A DNA stretch of 64,000 nucleotides from Nereocystis luetkeana (taxonomy: Eukaryota > Sar > Phaeophyceae > Laminariales > Laminariaceae), in the NCBI GenBank assembly GCA_031213475.1, contig JARUPZ010000026.1, positions 2,932,823 through 2,996,822 on the forward strand. Direction: 5' to 3'. Shown piece by piece: positions 9,350 through 20,500 of this stretch. Position 1 is the first letter of the stretch. The number at the start of each line of letters is the position of its first letter. The notes under the pieces were generated by a model. It was given only the letters and a program-made list of their open reading frames with translations. It made no database searches and was not told the DNA's origin. The position numbers were made by a program, and so were the translations under genes.

Positions 9350-11240
9350 ACTAGATACGACAGGCACGACATACGCAATCTATGAAATAGTGAAACGAAA
9401 AGAAACAATCAAAGAGAAAACAAAAACAAGGTAGACAAGTCGAAAAAGAAAAAGAAGAAAAATGAAAGCAAAATCTAAGAGAAACAATCTGTCGTGCCCC
9501 CCCCCCCGCAGGCGAGGTGGCCTACACTTGAAAAAGAACGAGCTGGAAAAAAGAAGAAATAACAAAAGACACCACTGCTTGTGAACAGGGTAAGACAAAG
9601 AACCAAGGAGAAAGTAACAAGGAAAAATAACAAAGGGGAAATAACAGGCAGACCAAAGCCCAAAGCACCTTCTAGGTGGCGGCAGCAGCTTGTGGTACGA
9701 GTAGTATAGCCAGGTTCTCCCTGCTAATCCGCCTGGTACCTTGCTACCCAGACTGCCGTCTCCGCCCTGCGTTCGTCAACTATGCCCAGCCCCTTGGCGT
9801 CAGACAATACGAGCCGAGCAGAGCAGGTTCGTCTTCCTACCACGCCACACGGCTCCTTGAGTACGGCTTATCAATCAGAAAAGGAAGAGGAAGAGAAAAA
9901 ATGAAATGAAAATCACGGAGAGTCAGCGCAAGAAAGAAAAAAAAACAAAACTAAAAGAGAAGACAAGGGAAGACCACGTTCGAGCCAGCTGCACCAGTTG
10001 GTAGCACTAGTAGTATGGTCATATTCTACTTCCTAGTCGACTTGGTGCCTTGCTACCCTGTCTGCCATCTCCTTCCTACTTTCGTCTACCGCCGTTTCCC
10101 TTCTACCCCTCCTGTTCCCCCCCCTCTCCGCATTCACTCGGTCGGGCTTTATGCCACTTCTCCTGTTGCCCCCTCCCCCCCCGTTCCTTTGGGCACCATC
10201 CACGGCGGATGCGCGGCGCTGTCTACTCATCTCAGCCTCAGCCTCGTGCCACCTCACCATGAACCGTTCGGCTGCTTCAAGGATCCCCCGGTACCACTTC
10301 CCCACCTTTTTGGCTGCAGTGGACCACAACGCGGTCTCAACTCCAAACACCAAGGGGGCAACTTCCGTTGACCCTTCGGTGGCTCGGAACTCCCTAAGGT
10401 CTTCGACTATGCATCTATGCCAAGTCTTACACTGTCCGCCTGGTCTCGGGTTCTCCCCACCAGCTATCGTCCCGAGCATTACCCGATTGGGTAATCGCTC
10501 CTTGCTTTGCCGTGCCACGCCCCCCGCAAAGAAGAGCCGCCGTTTGCGAATGGTCGTTTCGATGCTCTCGCAACGTGTCATCTTGAGGGCCTTCGCGTAC
10601 GAGAGGGTGGCATGGTCAGTACGAAGTCGGCGCTGGAAGCCAATGACTCGCAACAGGACTTGGTGGTGAGCCGTTCGAAGCTTGGCAAAGTGTTCCGCTC
10701 TGAGGGTCCACGTCACACACCCGTACAGCAGGGTCTCAATCACCTCGGCCTTCAGCATTCGGACTTTAAGGCTAAGGGGGGCGGTCGTCCTATCATACAA
10801 CTCCGGGCCGAACCGTTTGAAGCATGCTCGCATGAGGCGGATCCGTCGGTCGATTTCGAGCGAGAGGTCAGCGTTTTCGTGGATAACGCCGCCTAGGTAT
10901 AAGAACTGGGTCGTCTGCTTATACCTCTGACCTGCCGCTTCGATGACGAGCGGTGGTGCGAGGGTTGTCCGGTCTGGTGTTTGTAGGACCATTGTCTCAG
11001 TCTTCTTTTCCGACACCGTGAGGCCTGCTGCTTCGAAGACAGTCACGATGACTGTCATCATTTTTGCGAGCCCTTCAGCCGACTTCGAGACAATTCCTGC
11101 ATCGTCGGCGTACAACATGCCCCATACAGACCTTCGCACGCACGCCAATGGCTCCTCCTTCCCTGTTCGAACTACTCCAGCTTCCAAGAGTTGGACCAAA
11201 TCCCTTACAATGGCTTCGTCTTGGCTGAAGCGTACTAGTA
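9350..11240 (-). mobile_element. 5'-truncated inverted LINE copy
   Basis: The minus-strand copy begins inside the reverse transcriptase domain, just before the RFSQDEAIV segment, and includes YADD, the C-terminal region, the stop (10033-10035) and the whole 3' UTR. Its coding part appears identical at the protein level to the long copy. It is 5'-truncated as LINEs often are, but its head-to-tail inverted position next to the long copy is unusual. Confidence 0.85.
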
Positions 11241-11475
11241 TGATGACATGGCTTTGCATTGCCCACTGCAGTTCACACTGCACACGTGGCAACGTAGTAT
11301 CTCTGTGGCGTAGCTTTGTGACCACAGAACTTGTATCTCTTCTAGGATGGAAGAATCGGCACGGACACTGGTTGTGCTGGATGTCGACGGGTAGAAAGAA
11401 CGGTTTAATGTGAAGAACACACACACACACACACATTTCCGCTGAAATGTTTTCGGAACAACGGGGCTTTCTCAA
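10033..11475 (-). pseudogene. chimeric frame: family S repeat fused to LINE RT C-terminal half
   Basis: An open frame of 480 codons starts upstream of the family S repeat, reads through that repeat, and enters the LINE frame at RFSQDEAIV without a stop. It lacks the endonuclease and the fingers/palm motifs before YADD, so it cannot encode an active reverse transcriptase. The in-frame fusion is probably chance. Confidence 0.6.
11240..11434 (+). repeat. AC-tailed SINE-like repeat (family S), outer copy
   Basis: Reverse complement of the spacer copy at 9161-9349, ending in (AC)n. It abuts the truncated 5' end of the inverted LINE copy at an ACTAGTATGATGACATGG junction. Confidence 0.8.
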
Positions 11476-11705
11476 CCGAAAATCGTCGGAATAATGACAA
11501 TTTAATTAATATTGTTTCGAAAAAATAACTGATGTTTTTATGTAAACTTGGGCCATGGGATTCATCATCGGGATGCAATTTCATTTTTGCTGAAAATCAG
11601 TTTTCGGGTGAGGTATGGAGCCCCCCTCCAATGAGGAGCCTCCTCAGTGAATATTAAAATTGGGTGAACCTCTATCGTAGAACGCCTCACGGTAGCTGCT
11701 TGTTA
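11455..11705 (+). repeat. dispersed repeat, partner of 1470-1690
   Basis: Collinear with 1470-1690: CCATGGGATTCATCATCGGG, TTTTCGGGTGAGGTATGGAG, then CCTCTATCGTAGAACGCCTC. No coding potential was recognised. Confidence 0.65.
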
Positions 11706-11904
11706 TAAGGGAGGATATAGTGTTCTACGGATTACCCTGGGCTGGGTAATCGATCAATTAATTACCCCCAGAGCTCAAGAGGTAATAATACCTTCACACG
11801 CTATTTTAATTTTTTTATATATATACTTCGTATGTATAATATACTCCGTATAAACTTTGAATTATATATTATATGTAAGTATACATACAACCGAGAGGGG
11901 GGGG

Positions 11905-12110
11905 GGTGTACTCGATAGGAGAGATGTGCTCGATCTCATGCATGGCCGTACGTAGTCGTATGACCATAGACCCTCGCATCCCTACAATGCCGGGACGGAG
12001 CACGTCGGGTTTTCACCGACCAGGCAGACCTGGATTGCACCATTGCGCGAAGCGCCGTGAGGTGTCTGGCGAGTCTTATGATGGTCGAGCTGCATTCTAC
12101 TAAGAACCGC
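11905..12110 (+). repeat. CATGCATGGCCGTAGTCG repeat family, copy 1
   Basis: Contains CATGCATGGCCGTA, GACCATAGACCCTCGCATCC, ATGCCGGGACGGAGCACGTCGG, CACCGACCAGGCA and GCGAAGCGCCGTGAGGTG in order. Similar copies lie at 22395-22620, 25195-25400, 56285-56560 (two, one partial) and in reverse at 15055-15150, 16110-16340 and 34600-34670. It often follows a G-run. It is a dispersed non-coding repeat of about 200 bp. Confidence 0.65.
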
Positions 12111-12586
12111 TTGTGAGGCGGACTTGCATATGGATGACAGCTTCAATGAGTTGATTTAATTTCCGGTGTAGGCACTTCCAGAGACAGCAATCGGAGTACT
12201 ATGCAACTGCCTCTTCTTGGGTGCCTTACCATAAACATTTCTTACAGTACGTGATACGATCATTCCCACTTGTGCGGAGCGAAGGTTGTCCACCTCGCAC
12301 AAACGACCTAACTCGACAACCAGCTAGCTGTGACCGACCGCAAAAAAAAAAAGAAGAGAGAAAAAAAGGCGGTACCACTGGTTATATCGAGCTCAAGTAG
12401 TGAGCGGCATGTTTTACAGTGTCGTTGCCAACTTACGCCAAAACCCAACCTATATAAAATGGGGGGGGGGATGGGGGTTGTGGGAATATCTCGTCGAGGT
12501 ATTTCCTATAGAGACGGACGCATTCTTCTCGCTCAGCGTTTAGTTGCGCTCTCTAATATTGTCGTTGTCTAGAGAAAATCGGCCTA

Positions 12587-12694
12587 TTACGGGGGGGCCA
12601 TAGCAAATAGGGCCTACGTTAGACACAAAAATCTATACATTTCCCTGTTTTTTAGTAACATCATTCGGTCCTATTTAATACGCCCCCCCCGTAA
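12587..12694. mobile_element. MITE family M1, copy 4
   Basis: Ends TTACGGGGGGGCCATAG and CCCCCCCCGTAA with TA flanks. The core contains ACACAAAAATCTATACATTT. Confidence 0.8.
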
Positions 12695-12732
12695 TAGGCG
12701 CTGTGTAGAGTGTGTATGTGCCACCTTGCGCG

Positions 12733-12829
12733 TTAACCCCTTTAGCACCCCAGTCCCGATTTGGGGACAAACCAGTCTAATTCCAAGTGATTTGCCCCCA
12801 AAACGGGACTGGGGTCCTAAAAGGGTTAA
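12733..12829. mobile_element. TTAA-flanked hairpin MITE M2, copy b
   Basis: TTAA at both ends, arms with CAGTCCCGATTTGGGGACAA and CCCCAAAACGGGACTG. It sits 38 bp from MITE M1 copy 4. Confidence 0.85.
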
Positions 12830-12899
12830 CCAACCCGCTTAGGGCTTGTGAGGGGAATTAGGCTTGACCGTAAGAAAAGGGTGACGGTTACAAACGTCG

Positions 12900-13320
12900 G
12901 TGTCCGAGTTGTCAACAAGGGTCTAAGTCCGTTGGGTCAAAGGTAAAAGGTCAACCAATCGCCTACCCAATAAAAGCCTCATAACACTCACTCTCCCCCC
13001 CCCTGGAACGGACCGGATTTAACGGGTCGACGCGTCACCACACGCGGGTTCCAATTTCTGGGGATCCAGAAGTATTTTTTCAGATTCTTGACATAAGGAA
13101 ATTCACTTTTTTTTTTAAAGAAGCGATTTTATGGTGGACGTGAGATTCGAACCCACGACCAACAACGACTCATGCCCTGCCGTCGACGCCATTTGTGAAG
13201 GTCTTATTATTCAATAGTCCCTTGGGCTAAAGGTAAAAAAAGCTTAACCGATCGCCTATACCCAATCTAAGCCTCCTAACAGCGTTGCTAGGTCACACTT
13301 TTTGAAAAACAAAATAGCTA
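12900..13320. repeat. duplicated block with tRNA-like segment
   Basis: Two related blocks occur (12930-13000 and 13210-13290), sharing TTGGGTCAAAGGTAAAA/TTGGGCTAAAGGTAAAA, AACC(A/G)ATCGCCTA and CCCAAT..AAGCCTC. Between them the minus strand has a tRNA-like B box (GGGTTCGAATCTC, near 13150) preceded by GGCGTCGACGGCAGGGCATG. No complete tRNA folds. Confidence 0.5.
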
Positions 13321-13699
13321 ACCTGGTACCTGCCACGTAACCAGTACCTGGTACCAGGTACACTTTTTTTTTTGGCACGAATCGTGCAGAAAAAAAAATC
13401 CTGTTTTTATTTTTTTCCGAAAACGTTTCGAAAAGCAAGCGTCGTGTACATACAATATAGTATCAGTATCACAAACCAGGGTACATACATGTATAATATA
13501 TATATATATCGTGATTCAAAATAATGTCGCCGGTAAATTAATGTTGTAGCTAAAAAGCTCCTGTCGCATTTTTTTTTTTTGCTCGTAACGATTTCTTGCC
13601 CTATTTCTTGTTTCGTCAAGGAACAGCCCCTCTTCTGTTATCCTTGCTGCCCCAAGCGCAAGCCGACAGCACCACCACCACGACAACACCACCCCCTTT

Positions 13700-13702
13700 C
13701 CA

Positions 13703-13736
<34 letters not shown>

Positions 13737-13770
13737 CTGCTGCTGCTGCTGCTGCTGCCGCTGCTGCTTT
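13700..13770. repeat. (CTG)n microsatellite
   Basis: About twenty CTG triplets interrupted by TTT and CCG, in an otherwise gene-free interval. Confidence 0.85.
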
Positions 13771-13869
13771 GATGTTGCCGAGCGCGTTAAGGGGGTGGGT
13801 GGGTGGGCGGGTGGATGAACCGACGCTACCGCGGAGACACGGAGCACTCGTACCGGACAGCAAAGCGCC

Positions 13870-14110
13870 CTCCCTACGAAGCACTCTCCCCCCGTGGATT
13901 AGCCGACCCCCCCCCCGCCGGGGGATCAGTCACTCTCCCTCCCCGGGGTATTAGCCTTTCCCCCTCCCCCCAGGGGAATAGTTTCTTCCTCCCCCGGGGA
14001 CAAGTCGCTCCCTTCCCCTCCCCCCACCGGGGATTAGTCGCCTCCCCCGTCCCCCCCCCCCGGGGACTAGTGGCCCCCCTCCCCTCCCCTCTCCTCTCTC
14101 CCCTCCGCCG
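13870..14110. repeat. C-rich repeat with CCCCGGGG centres
   Basis: Six or seven loosely repeated units of about 32 bp consist of C-runs around a CCGGGGATTAG-like core. The core is short and palindromic. Open frames on both strands are of low complexity and are not supported as genes. Confidence 0.7.
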
Positions 14111-14304
14111 ACAACAATACGTAGTAAAAACGCGTGGCACACAAACTCTAACCGACCAATCCCGTCCAAGAATGCACTAATGTATGTATGCATGTACTCA
14201 TACGAATGTGTTAATATCAAGGTGTGAACGTGCAATGCACGCCGCGTCAGTTGCAGACGCCCAAAGCCATTCAACCACAGTAAACATGTAAACGCCTCAA
14301 TTCG

Positions 14305-14760
14305 GGGTGTGTCCACTACTGCCCCCCCCCTCCCCCCGCCCCCCGCCCCCCCGCCCCCGTAACCAGCCCCGCCTCCGCTGCTAGCTACCCCAACACCAAG
14401 CGCAACAGGCTATCTATCCGCCTCAGTATGGGGCGTGTCCACTGCTGCTACCCCCCCCCCCCCCCCCCCGTTCCCTCACCACACCGCCTCCACTAGCTGC
14501 CCCCACCAAGCACAACAGGTACTTAGTATTTAGTCGCCGAAAACGTGGCGTGTCCACTACTGCTTCCCCCCCCCCTCCCCCTTTCCCTCGCCACACCGTC
14601 TCGACTAGCTGCCCTCACCGAGTACAACAGGTACTTACAGTAGCATCTAGGGGCCAACAATGGGGGGGTGTCCACTGCTGCCCCCCCCCCCCCCCCCCCC
14701 TCCCCAACTAATCCCGCCTCCGCTACTAGTAGCTGCCTCTACCAAGTGGAGGGTATTATA
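14305..14760. repeat. tandem repeat of about 120 bp with poly-C runs
   Basis: Four units share GTGTCCACT(A/G)CTGC followed by a C-run, CCACACCG-CTC-ACTAGCTGCC and ACCAAG-ACAACAGGTACTTA. A diverged fifth CCACTACTGTCTCCCCC lies near 14998. No gene seen. Confidence 0.75.
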
Positions 14761-15834
14761 GCTGACCTACTTATTCGAGATAATAGTTACGGGTCAATAC
14801 CCCTACGTACTGTACGGGACGAACACAACTAACTATTAGCCCCCCAACCCCAATCAGACCCAATCAACCATTGGCTAGCGGTACCCCTCCCCCTTGTCTT
14901 GTACACAGTGTGTGCCAACCATGTTCTCGAAAAAGTGGTAATCTCTACTGCCGCCAGGGACAAAAGGTGCCCACAGCGCCTCAACACCGAGCTTGTCCAC
15001 TACTGTCTCCCCCTCCCCCCCCCCCCCCCCCACCCCCCGCACAAACCGTGTGCGAGCAATGCCTTGTCTGGTCGGTGAAAATCCGACGTGCTCCGCTCGT
15101 CCCAATATCGTATAGGGGTGTTAACGGTCAACGGTCATACGACTAAGGCCACGCGTGACATGGAAGTACACCCCCACCATACGTACCTTTTTTCGTAAAA
15201 AAAAAAATGTTGAGGAAAACAAAAAGGGGATCAGCACGACACTTTCGACACAGACGGACCATCTAGTCGGTCGACCAATCAAAATACGCTAAAACAAAAA
15301 GTAGTCGCACAGAGGGGAGTAGTGCACAGCAGTGCAGTGCGGATTGGGCTACTCGTACGGGGGAGAATGACCCCCCCCCCCCCATTCTTCAGAAAGCCGG
15401 CAGAGAACGACGTTCTTCTCAAACAGCTCTCGCCCACAACTAAAGCGCTCCATGCCCCCCCCCCCGCCCCCCCCCCCCCCCCCCTCCCGCTCCCCCCCCC
15501 CCCCCCCCCCCCCCCCTCCCCCGCCGCCCGCGCGCTCCTCACTATCTCTCTCTTTCTATCTCCATTTTACATCCCAAAAAAAAACAAAAAAAAACATAAT
15601 TTTCTCTCTAATTAATTTTGAAAATCTGTTCCTGCGTCGTCAAAAAGAAGAGGAGAGGGGGGGGAATGAAAAAAAAAAAAAGTTGGAAAAAAAAAAAGGA
15701 AAAAAAGTTCCCAGGGTCAGAAGAGAGGGAGAGAGAGAGAGAAAAAAGTTGGGGAAAATAATAAAAGGCCCCTCTTGGTATCATTCGTACAAAGTCGCAA
15801 GCTTGCGCATATCAAGACAGATCACTATCTATCT
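14761..15834. other. C-rich interval with no supportable gene
   Basis: Contains poly-C runs near 15010 and 15455-15520, a reverse partial copy of the CATGCATGG repeat family (15055-15150), and purine-rich low-complexity DNA (15640-15760). Open frames are proline- or glycine-rich shadows of these runs. Confidence 0.7.
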
Positions 15835-16065
15835 GCAGATCATCTGTATCGTAGCCTGCCGTTGTGATATCTTGTGCAAGATCTGTGTAGTACAGATCCA
15901 ACCCAGCCAGGAAGAAGGTGCCCTTTGGTAGACCATTCAGATGATACGGCTCCCCACCCGGCAACATGAGCTAGATCGTGCAGATCATACAGATGCATAC
16001 ATATCATACGGACGAGGGATCTATCTTCCCTGAAACATCTGGATGATCTGTAGATGATCGGTCCG
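15835..16065 (+). repeat. GATC-rich dispersed repeat, copy 1
   Basis: Shares GCAGATCATC, CAACCCAG, CCCACCCGGCAACATGAGCTAGATC and CAGATCATACAGAT with copies at 52300-52470, 55800-55960, 59160-59375 and, reversed, 63350-63515. It has many nested GATC palindromes. Function unknown. Confidence 0.6.
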
Positions 16066-16109
16066 ACGTGAGGCGAGCTTACAACAACCACCAGCACCCC
16101 CGTCTATTG

Positions 16110-16340
16110 TCTTACGACTACGGCCATGCATGAGGTCGAGTACATCTCTCCTATCGAGTACACCCCCAGCAGCGCTACCCCTTCACGCGACCAGCCGAAC
16201 ACCTCACGTTCCGCTTCGCGCTTGGTGCCTGCAATGCCTGCCGGGTCGGTGAAAACCCGACGTGCTCCGTCTCGGCATGATAGGAATACGAGGGTCTATG
16301 GTCATACGACTACGCCCATGCATGCGAACGAGTACCCTCT
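16110..16340 (-). repeat. CATGCATGGCCGTAGTCG repeat family, reverse copy
   Basis: Reverse complement of the 11905-12110 type: CACCTCACG-TTCGCG, GGTCGGTGAAAACCCGACGTG, GAGGGTCTATGGTCATACGAC, then a second CATGCATG near 16320. Confidence 0.6.
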
Positions 16341-17180
16341 CCACCCCCCCCCCCCTCGCTACTCTCCCACCCCCTCACCCCCCCCCCCTCCACCCAACCC
16401 AATCCCTCAACTGGACGATGTTTCTCGACAAGAGATTGTTTTTCTCAAAAATGTGCTTCACTTGGTTGTAGTATCCCCCTGTCCGGGTGTGGAGAATGGG
16501 TAAGTGGGGTGTCTGACCAGATGATTTTGCTGCTTTTTTTCCCCCTTGCACCCCTGGTTGGATGAACAAAAAGCGAAAAAAAGAAGAAAAAAAAATAAGA
16601 AAAAAAAAGCCAGTTGCACGGGGCGAGACCAAAAAGTCGAACATGGAACCGTCGAAAACTCCGGCCGATCCCTTTTTCAAGCCGGCAGTTCCAACCACTG
16701 TTGATTGCTGTCGTCGGTCGGTCCAACAGAGGAAGCCCCCCCTCGCCCGCCCTTCCCCCCCCCGTCTCGCCTCCCCCCGCCTTCCCCCCCTGCCCCCCCG
16801 CGCGCCCGCCTCCCTTTCTCCACCCACCCTGTACGCCTGTCACCCCCCCTCTTTCTTTTCTCTTTACGTCTCTCCTTCCTCTCTTTTCTCTCTCGCATAC
16901 CCTTGCTCATCCTCTTTCTCTCCTACTCTTCCTCCTCCCCCTCCTCCTCCTTGTTTAGTTGCGCGTCAACAAGCGCCCTCTTCCAACCCGCCTCTCCCGA
17001 CCGAAACCCCAAACCTTCCAGTTACCACCATCCCCCCGCTTCCTCCCGCCGCCATCATCGGCATCCTAACATCTTAATACCTCACCATATATCCCATGCT
17101 CTCGACATGTGTCTTTTTTCTATCGCCCATACAACAAAAACAACCCCCTCCCCCCCCCCCTCTCTCACCCCCTTCCCTCT
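16341..17180. other. pyrimidine-rich interval with no supportable gene
   Basis: C- and CT-rich low-complexity sequence downstream of the DUF1015 gene. The long open frames here are Pro/Ser/Leu-rich or Gly/Arg-rich on the opposite strand and show no domain. Confidence 0.65.
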
Positions 17181-17260
17181 TTAGAACTCCACCCCCAACA
17201 TGGGGACAAACTGCTTGAAAATAGTTTGGACTAATTTCTACAGTAGTCAAGGGTTACAGG
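17181..17260. mobile_element. degenerate M2-like MITE remnant
   Basis: CTTTAGAACTCCA, then GGGGACAAACTGCTTGAAAATAG, resembles a left arm and loop of family M2. The right arm is not recognisable. Confidence 0.4.
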
Positions 17261-17358
17261 CTATAGCCCATACAACAACAACAACACACCCCCCCCCCCC
17301 CTCCCCCGCCCCCGCCCCCTACAAGCGCCTCCTTTCCTAGCCGACAATGCCACAGCGG

Positions 17359-17424
17359 CTATCGAGCTTCATCGAGAGACCGAACCACAAGTCCAGATCG
17401 AAGCTTGGGCTCGAACCACGTAGC
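17359..17424 (-). CDS. DUF1015 gene, last exon
   Basis: The exon starts after a CGCAAAG acceptor in phase 0 and encodes ATWFEPKLRSGLVVRSLDEAR then TAG. TWFEPKLRSGL is the conserved C-terminal signature of the family. On the coding strand a run of about 90 mostly C bases lies 65-165 nt upstream of the acceptor. Confidence 0.88.
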   Translation of the reverse strand, partial: ATWFEPKLRSGLVVRSLDEAR

Positions 17425-17550
17425 CTTTGCGGGAAAAATAAAAAACAGAATACACGCCCGTAGGAAAGACGAGGGGTATGGGTTGGAGCAGGGGGGGGGG
17501 GGGGGGGGGGGGTAGGAGCAAAGAAGGGGGCACCAGGGGGGGGGGGGGGG

Positions 17551-17588
<38 letters not shown>

Positions 17589-20500
17589 CGAGTTCAATGG
17601 TAGCCAACAATAAAAAAAATCGGAAAAACAAGAGAACAGAAATTACAGAAGAAAAACAAACACAAACACAACAAAACAAAACACAAAACACGAATACATC
17701 TAATTTCAGAATGTAATTAAGCGCATTAAAAAAAAATGTGAGTCGTTTCACCCTGACGAGGCGTCGCTTCTCGGCGTTCGCCACCTCATGGGCCTGTTCA
17801 ATCGCAACGAAAATTACAAACCTACAAAACCTACAAAACGTATCGAACATAGAGAAAAAATACACCACAAAATTTTAAAAAGGTAAACAAAAAATGACAA
17901 AAAGCACAAAACACAAAAACACAAAACCACAACACAAAGAACGCAAAAAACAAAAAATCACGAAAAACACAAAAACACGAAAGACACACACAGAATACAC
18001 GAAACACACAAACAGAAACACAAAATATAACAAAATATAGCAAAAAAATATTCATGGTCAAAACCACCGTGTTTTTAGGGGGGGAGGCGGGTCAAATCAC
18101 CTTGGGAGGCATTAGCTGCTCGGCGTCCGCAACCTTCATGACCTGGTCGACGGTCACCGGGAACATGCAGAACGACACCGACCACGCGCCTTCCGACCCC
18201 GTGACCAGTCGCTGCAGCTCCCCGGACCCTCGAATGCCGCCCACTGCAGCACGAAACGAACGGCAAGGGCGAGAGGAAAAAGGGGGGACGGTAAGATTGA
18301 ACGTGAAAAAATGTAAAGAGAGGATAGACACAAGAATAGGGTGGGATGGGATACAATGGGATCGATAGGGTGCGATGGGATGGGATGGGGCAGGGTGGGA
18401 TGGGATGTGATGGATAGGGTGGGATGGGATGGGATGGGATGGGATGGGGCAGGGTGGGATGGGATGGGATAGGGTGGGATGGGATGGGATGGGATGGGAT
18501 GGGCAGGGTGGGATGGATGGGATAAGGTGGGATGGGATGGGATAGGGTGGGATGGGATGGGATGGGATGGAATGGGGGCGGGTGGGATGAGATGGGATGG
18601 GATGGGGTGTGATGGGATAGGGTGGGATGGGATGGGATGCGATGGATGGGGCAGGATGGGATGGGATGTTATGGGATACGGTGGGATGGGATGGGATGGG
18701 ATGGGGCAGGGTGGGGTGGGATATGAAGGGATCGATAGGGTGGGATGCGATGGGATACGATGGAATGGGGCAGGGTGGGAGGGGATGGGGTGTGATGGGA
18801 TAGGGTGGGATGGAATGGGATGTGATGGAAATGGGCAGGGTGGGATGGGATATGATGGGATCGATAGGGTGGGATGGGATGGGATGCGATGGTATGGGGC
18901 AGGGCGGGATGGGATGTGATGGGATAGGGTGGGATGGGAGGAGATGGCATGGGATGAGATGGGATGTGATGGGATAGGGTGGGATATAAGGAAAAACATG
19001 ACAAGACCACTGTAACCGCGATAAGAGAGATGAAAGGACGGGTTAGACCAACGCTGCTATGCTCAAAGCCACTCGACTCAGCGATTAACCCATACCTGGT
19101 ATTATTTACCAGTCTCGAACAAAGCTTTTAAGGTTGCAGATTCCGCGATATGCCCCCCCCCCCCGCCCACCCCCCCCACCCCCCCACCCCCCATGGGGTA
19201 GTTTGTTACGCTTAGAGCATTTTCAAGATACTCGAGTGGAGTATTTTTTCGCTACAGACCCCCCGCAGGCATTATAGGATCGATTGCTTATCGGGTTAAT
19301 CAAGCGTACAGTTTTTTTTTTCTCTTAAAAAATCGTTTCCGGTTGAAGAGATGGGAGCTCCTCATGTCCGCGAGACCAGTACGAAACTGTAGCCNNNNNN
19401 NNNNNNNNNNNNNNNNNNNNNNNNNNNNNNNNNNNNNNNNNNNNNNNNNNNNNNNNNNNNNNNNNNNNNNNNNNNNNNNNNNNNNNNNNNNNNNATATCT
19501 GATGGTATCAAATAGCGAGTAAATAGAGGGAAATTTATAGTTTTTTTGTGTGTACCGTAGGTCCTATTTACTATGGTCTCCCCTATTAATAATAGACCAT
19601 TGGACCGATCGGTCAGTCGATCAGCCAACAAAAAAAAACGGCAGACGAAAACCTGGCACGATTTTCAACCCATACGCACATACTCGTATTATTGCGGGGG
19701 GGCATAGTAAATAGGACCAAATACTTACAGTAAAAATAGGTAAATCTATAGGTTTTCGTGTGAAGTGTGGGCCCTATTTACTATGCCCCCCACGTGATAG
19801 TACACGCCTACCAGGTACAAAGCATGCCCAAGAAAAAACAGGGGGAAAAAAACATGCCATGGCGTCACGGCGTACGCAACGTGTCCGAGGTAAACAAGTA
19901 CCCTTGCACGGTACGTACACGGAAGCGCACAAACAAAAAAACTTGAACGAGAAGGGAAGGGAAGGGAAAGGACGGGAAGGGAAGGAAAGGGAGGGGAAGG
20001 GAAGAAAAGGGAAGGGAAGGGAAGGGAAGGGAAGGGAAGGAAAAGGACACCACGTGAACTACAAAGACAACAAAAACAAAAACTCACTGCTGCCTGCGCA
20101 CACGAACATACGCTCGCGCATATATACATATATACACGTCAGGAAGAACGTGTAGCTACTGGTTGTAGTACCGTATGACACTATCACACTAGGGTGATAA
20201 TATACCACACCCCCTGGGACGATTTTCAGCCCCGTTTTCCTCCAAAACACAACGAAAATGGTGGCTTTGGAAATATGAAATATTCCGTCGAGAAGGTTTG
20301 CGTGTTTGACCCATCGGTTGTCGTATTCAGTACGCCCTCCCGGTTGTTGAGAAACCCAGCTTCGAAAATCGCCCGAGGGGGTGTGCTATCTTATCACCCG
20401 AGTGTGATAGTGTCATACGGTACGGTATGTATCATACGTCAGGTTGTACGCGTACGTAATGAAAATACGCGTAGTGCGTAGTGCGTACCAGATACGTACT

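Larger units (their letters stand above)
7271..11240. repeat. large inverted repeat, 1.89 kb arms
   Basis: Bases 7271-9160 (3' half of the LINE) equal the reverse complement of 9350-11240 with very few differences. Those seen are a T/A near 8673, a T/C near 8922 and one extra base in a T-run near 9057. The 189-bp spacer (9161-9349) is a family S repeat. The same repeat in opposite orientation follows the right arm. Both arm junctions contain ACTAG. Confidence 0.92.

Noticed and set aside
13125..13200. tRNA gene on the minus strand
   Set aside because: The T-arm is good but no 5' acceptor strand complements the 3' side.
13803..14316. Pro-rich and Gly-rich frames on both strands
   Set aside because: Products of the CCCCGGGG repeat; no codon bias or domain.
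18154..18999. 281-codon minus-strand frame of Pro-Ser-His repeats
   Set aside because: It is the translation of the GGGATG satellite inside a DUF1015 intron and shows no non-repeat domain.
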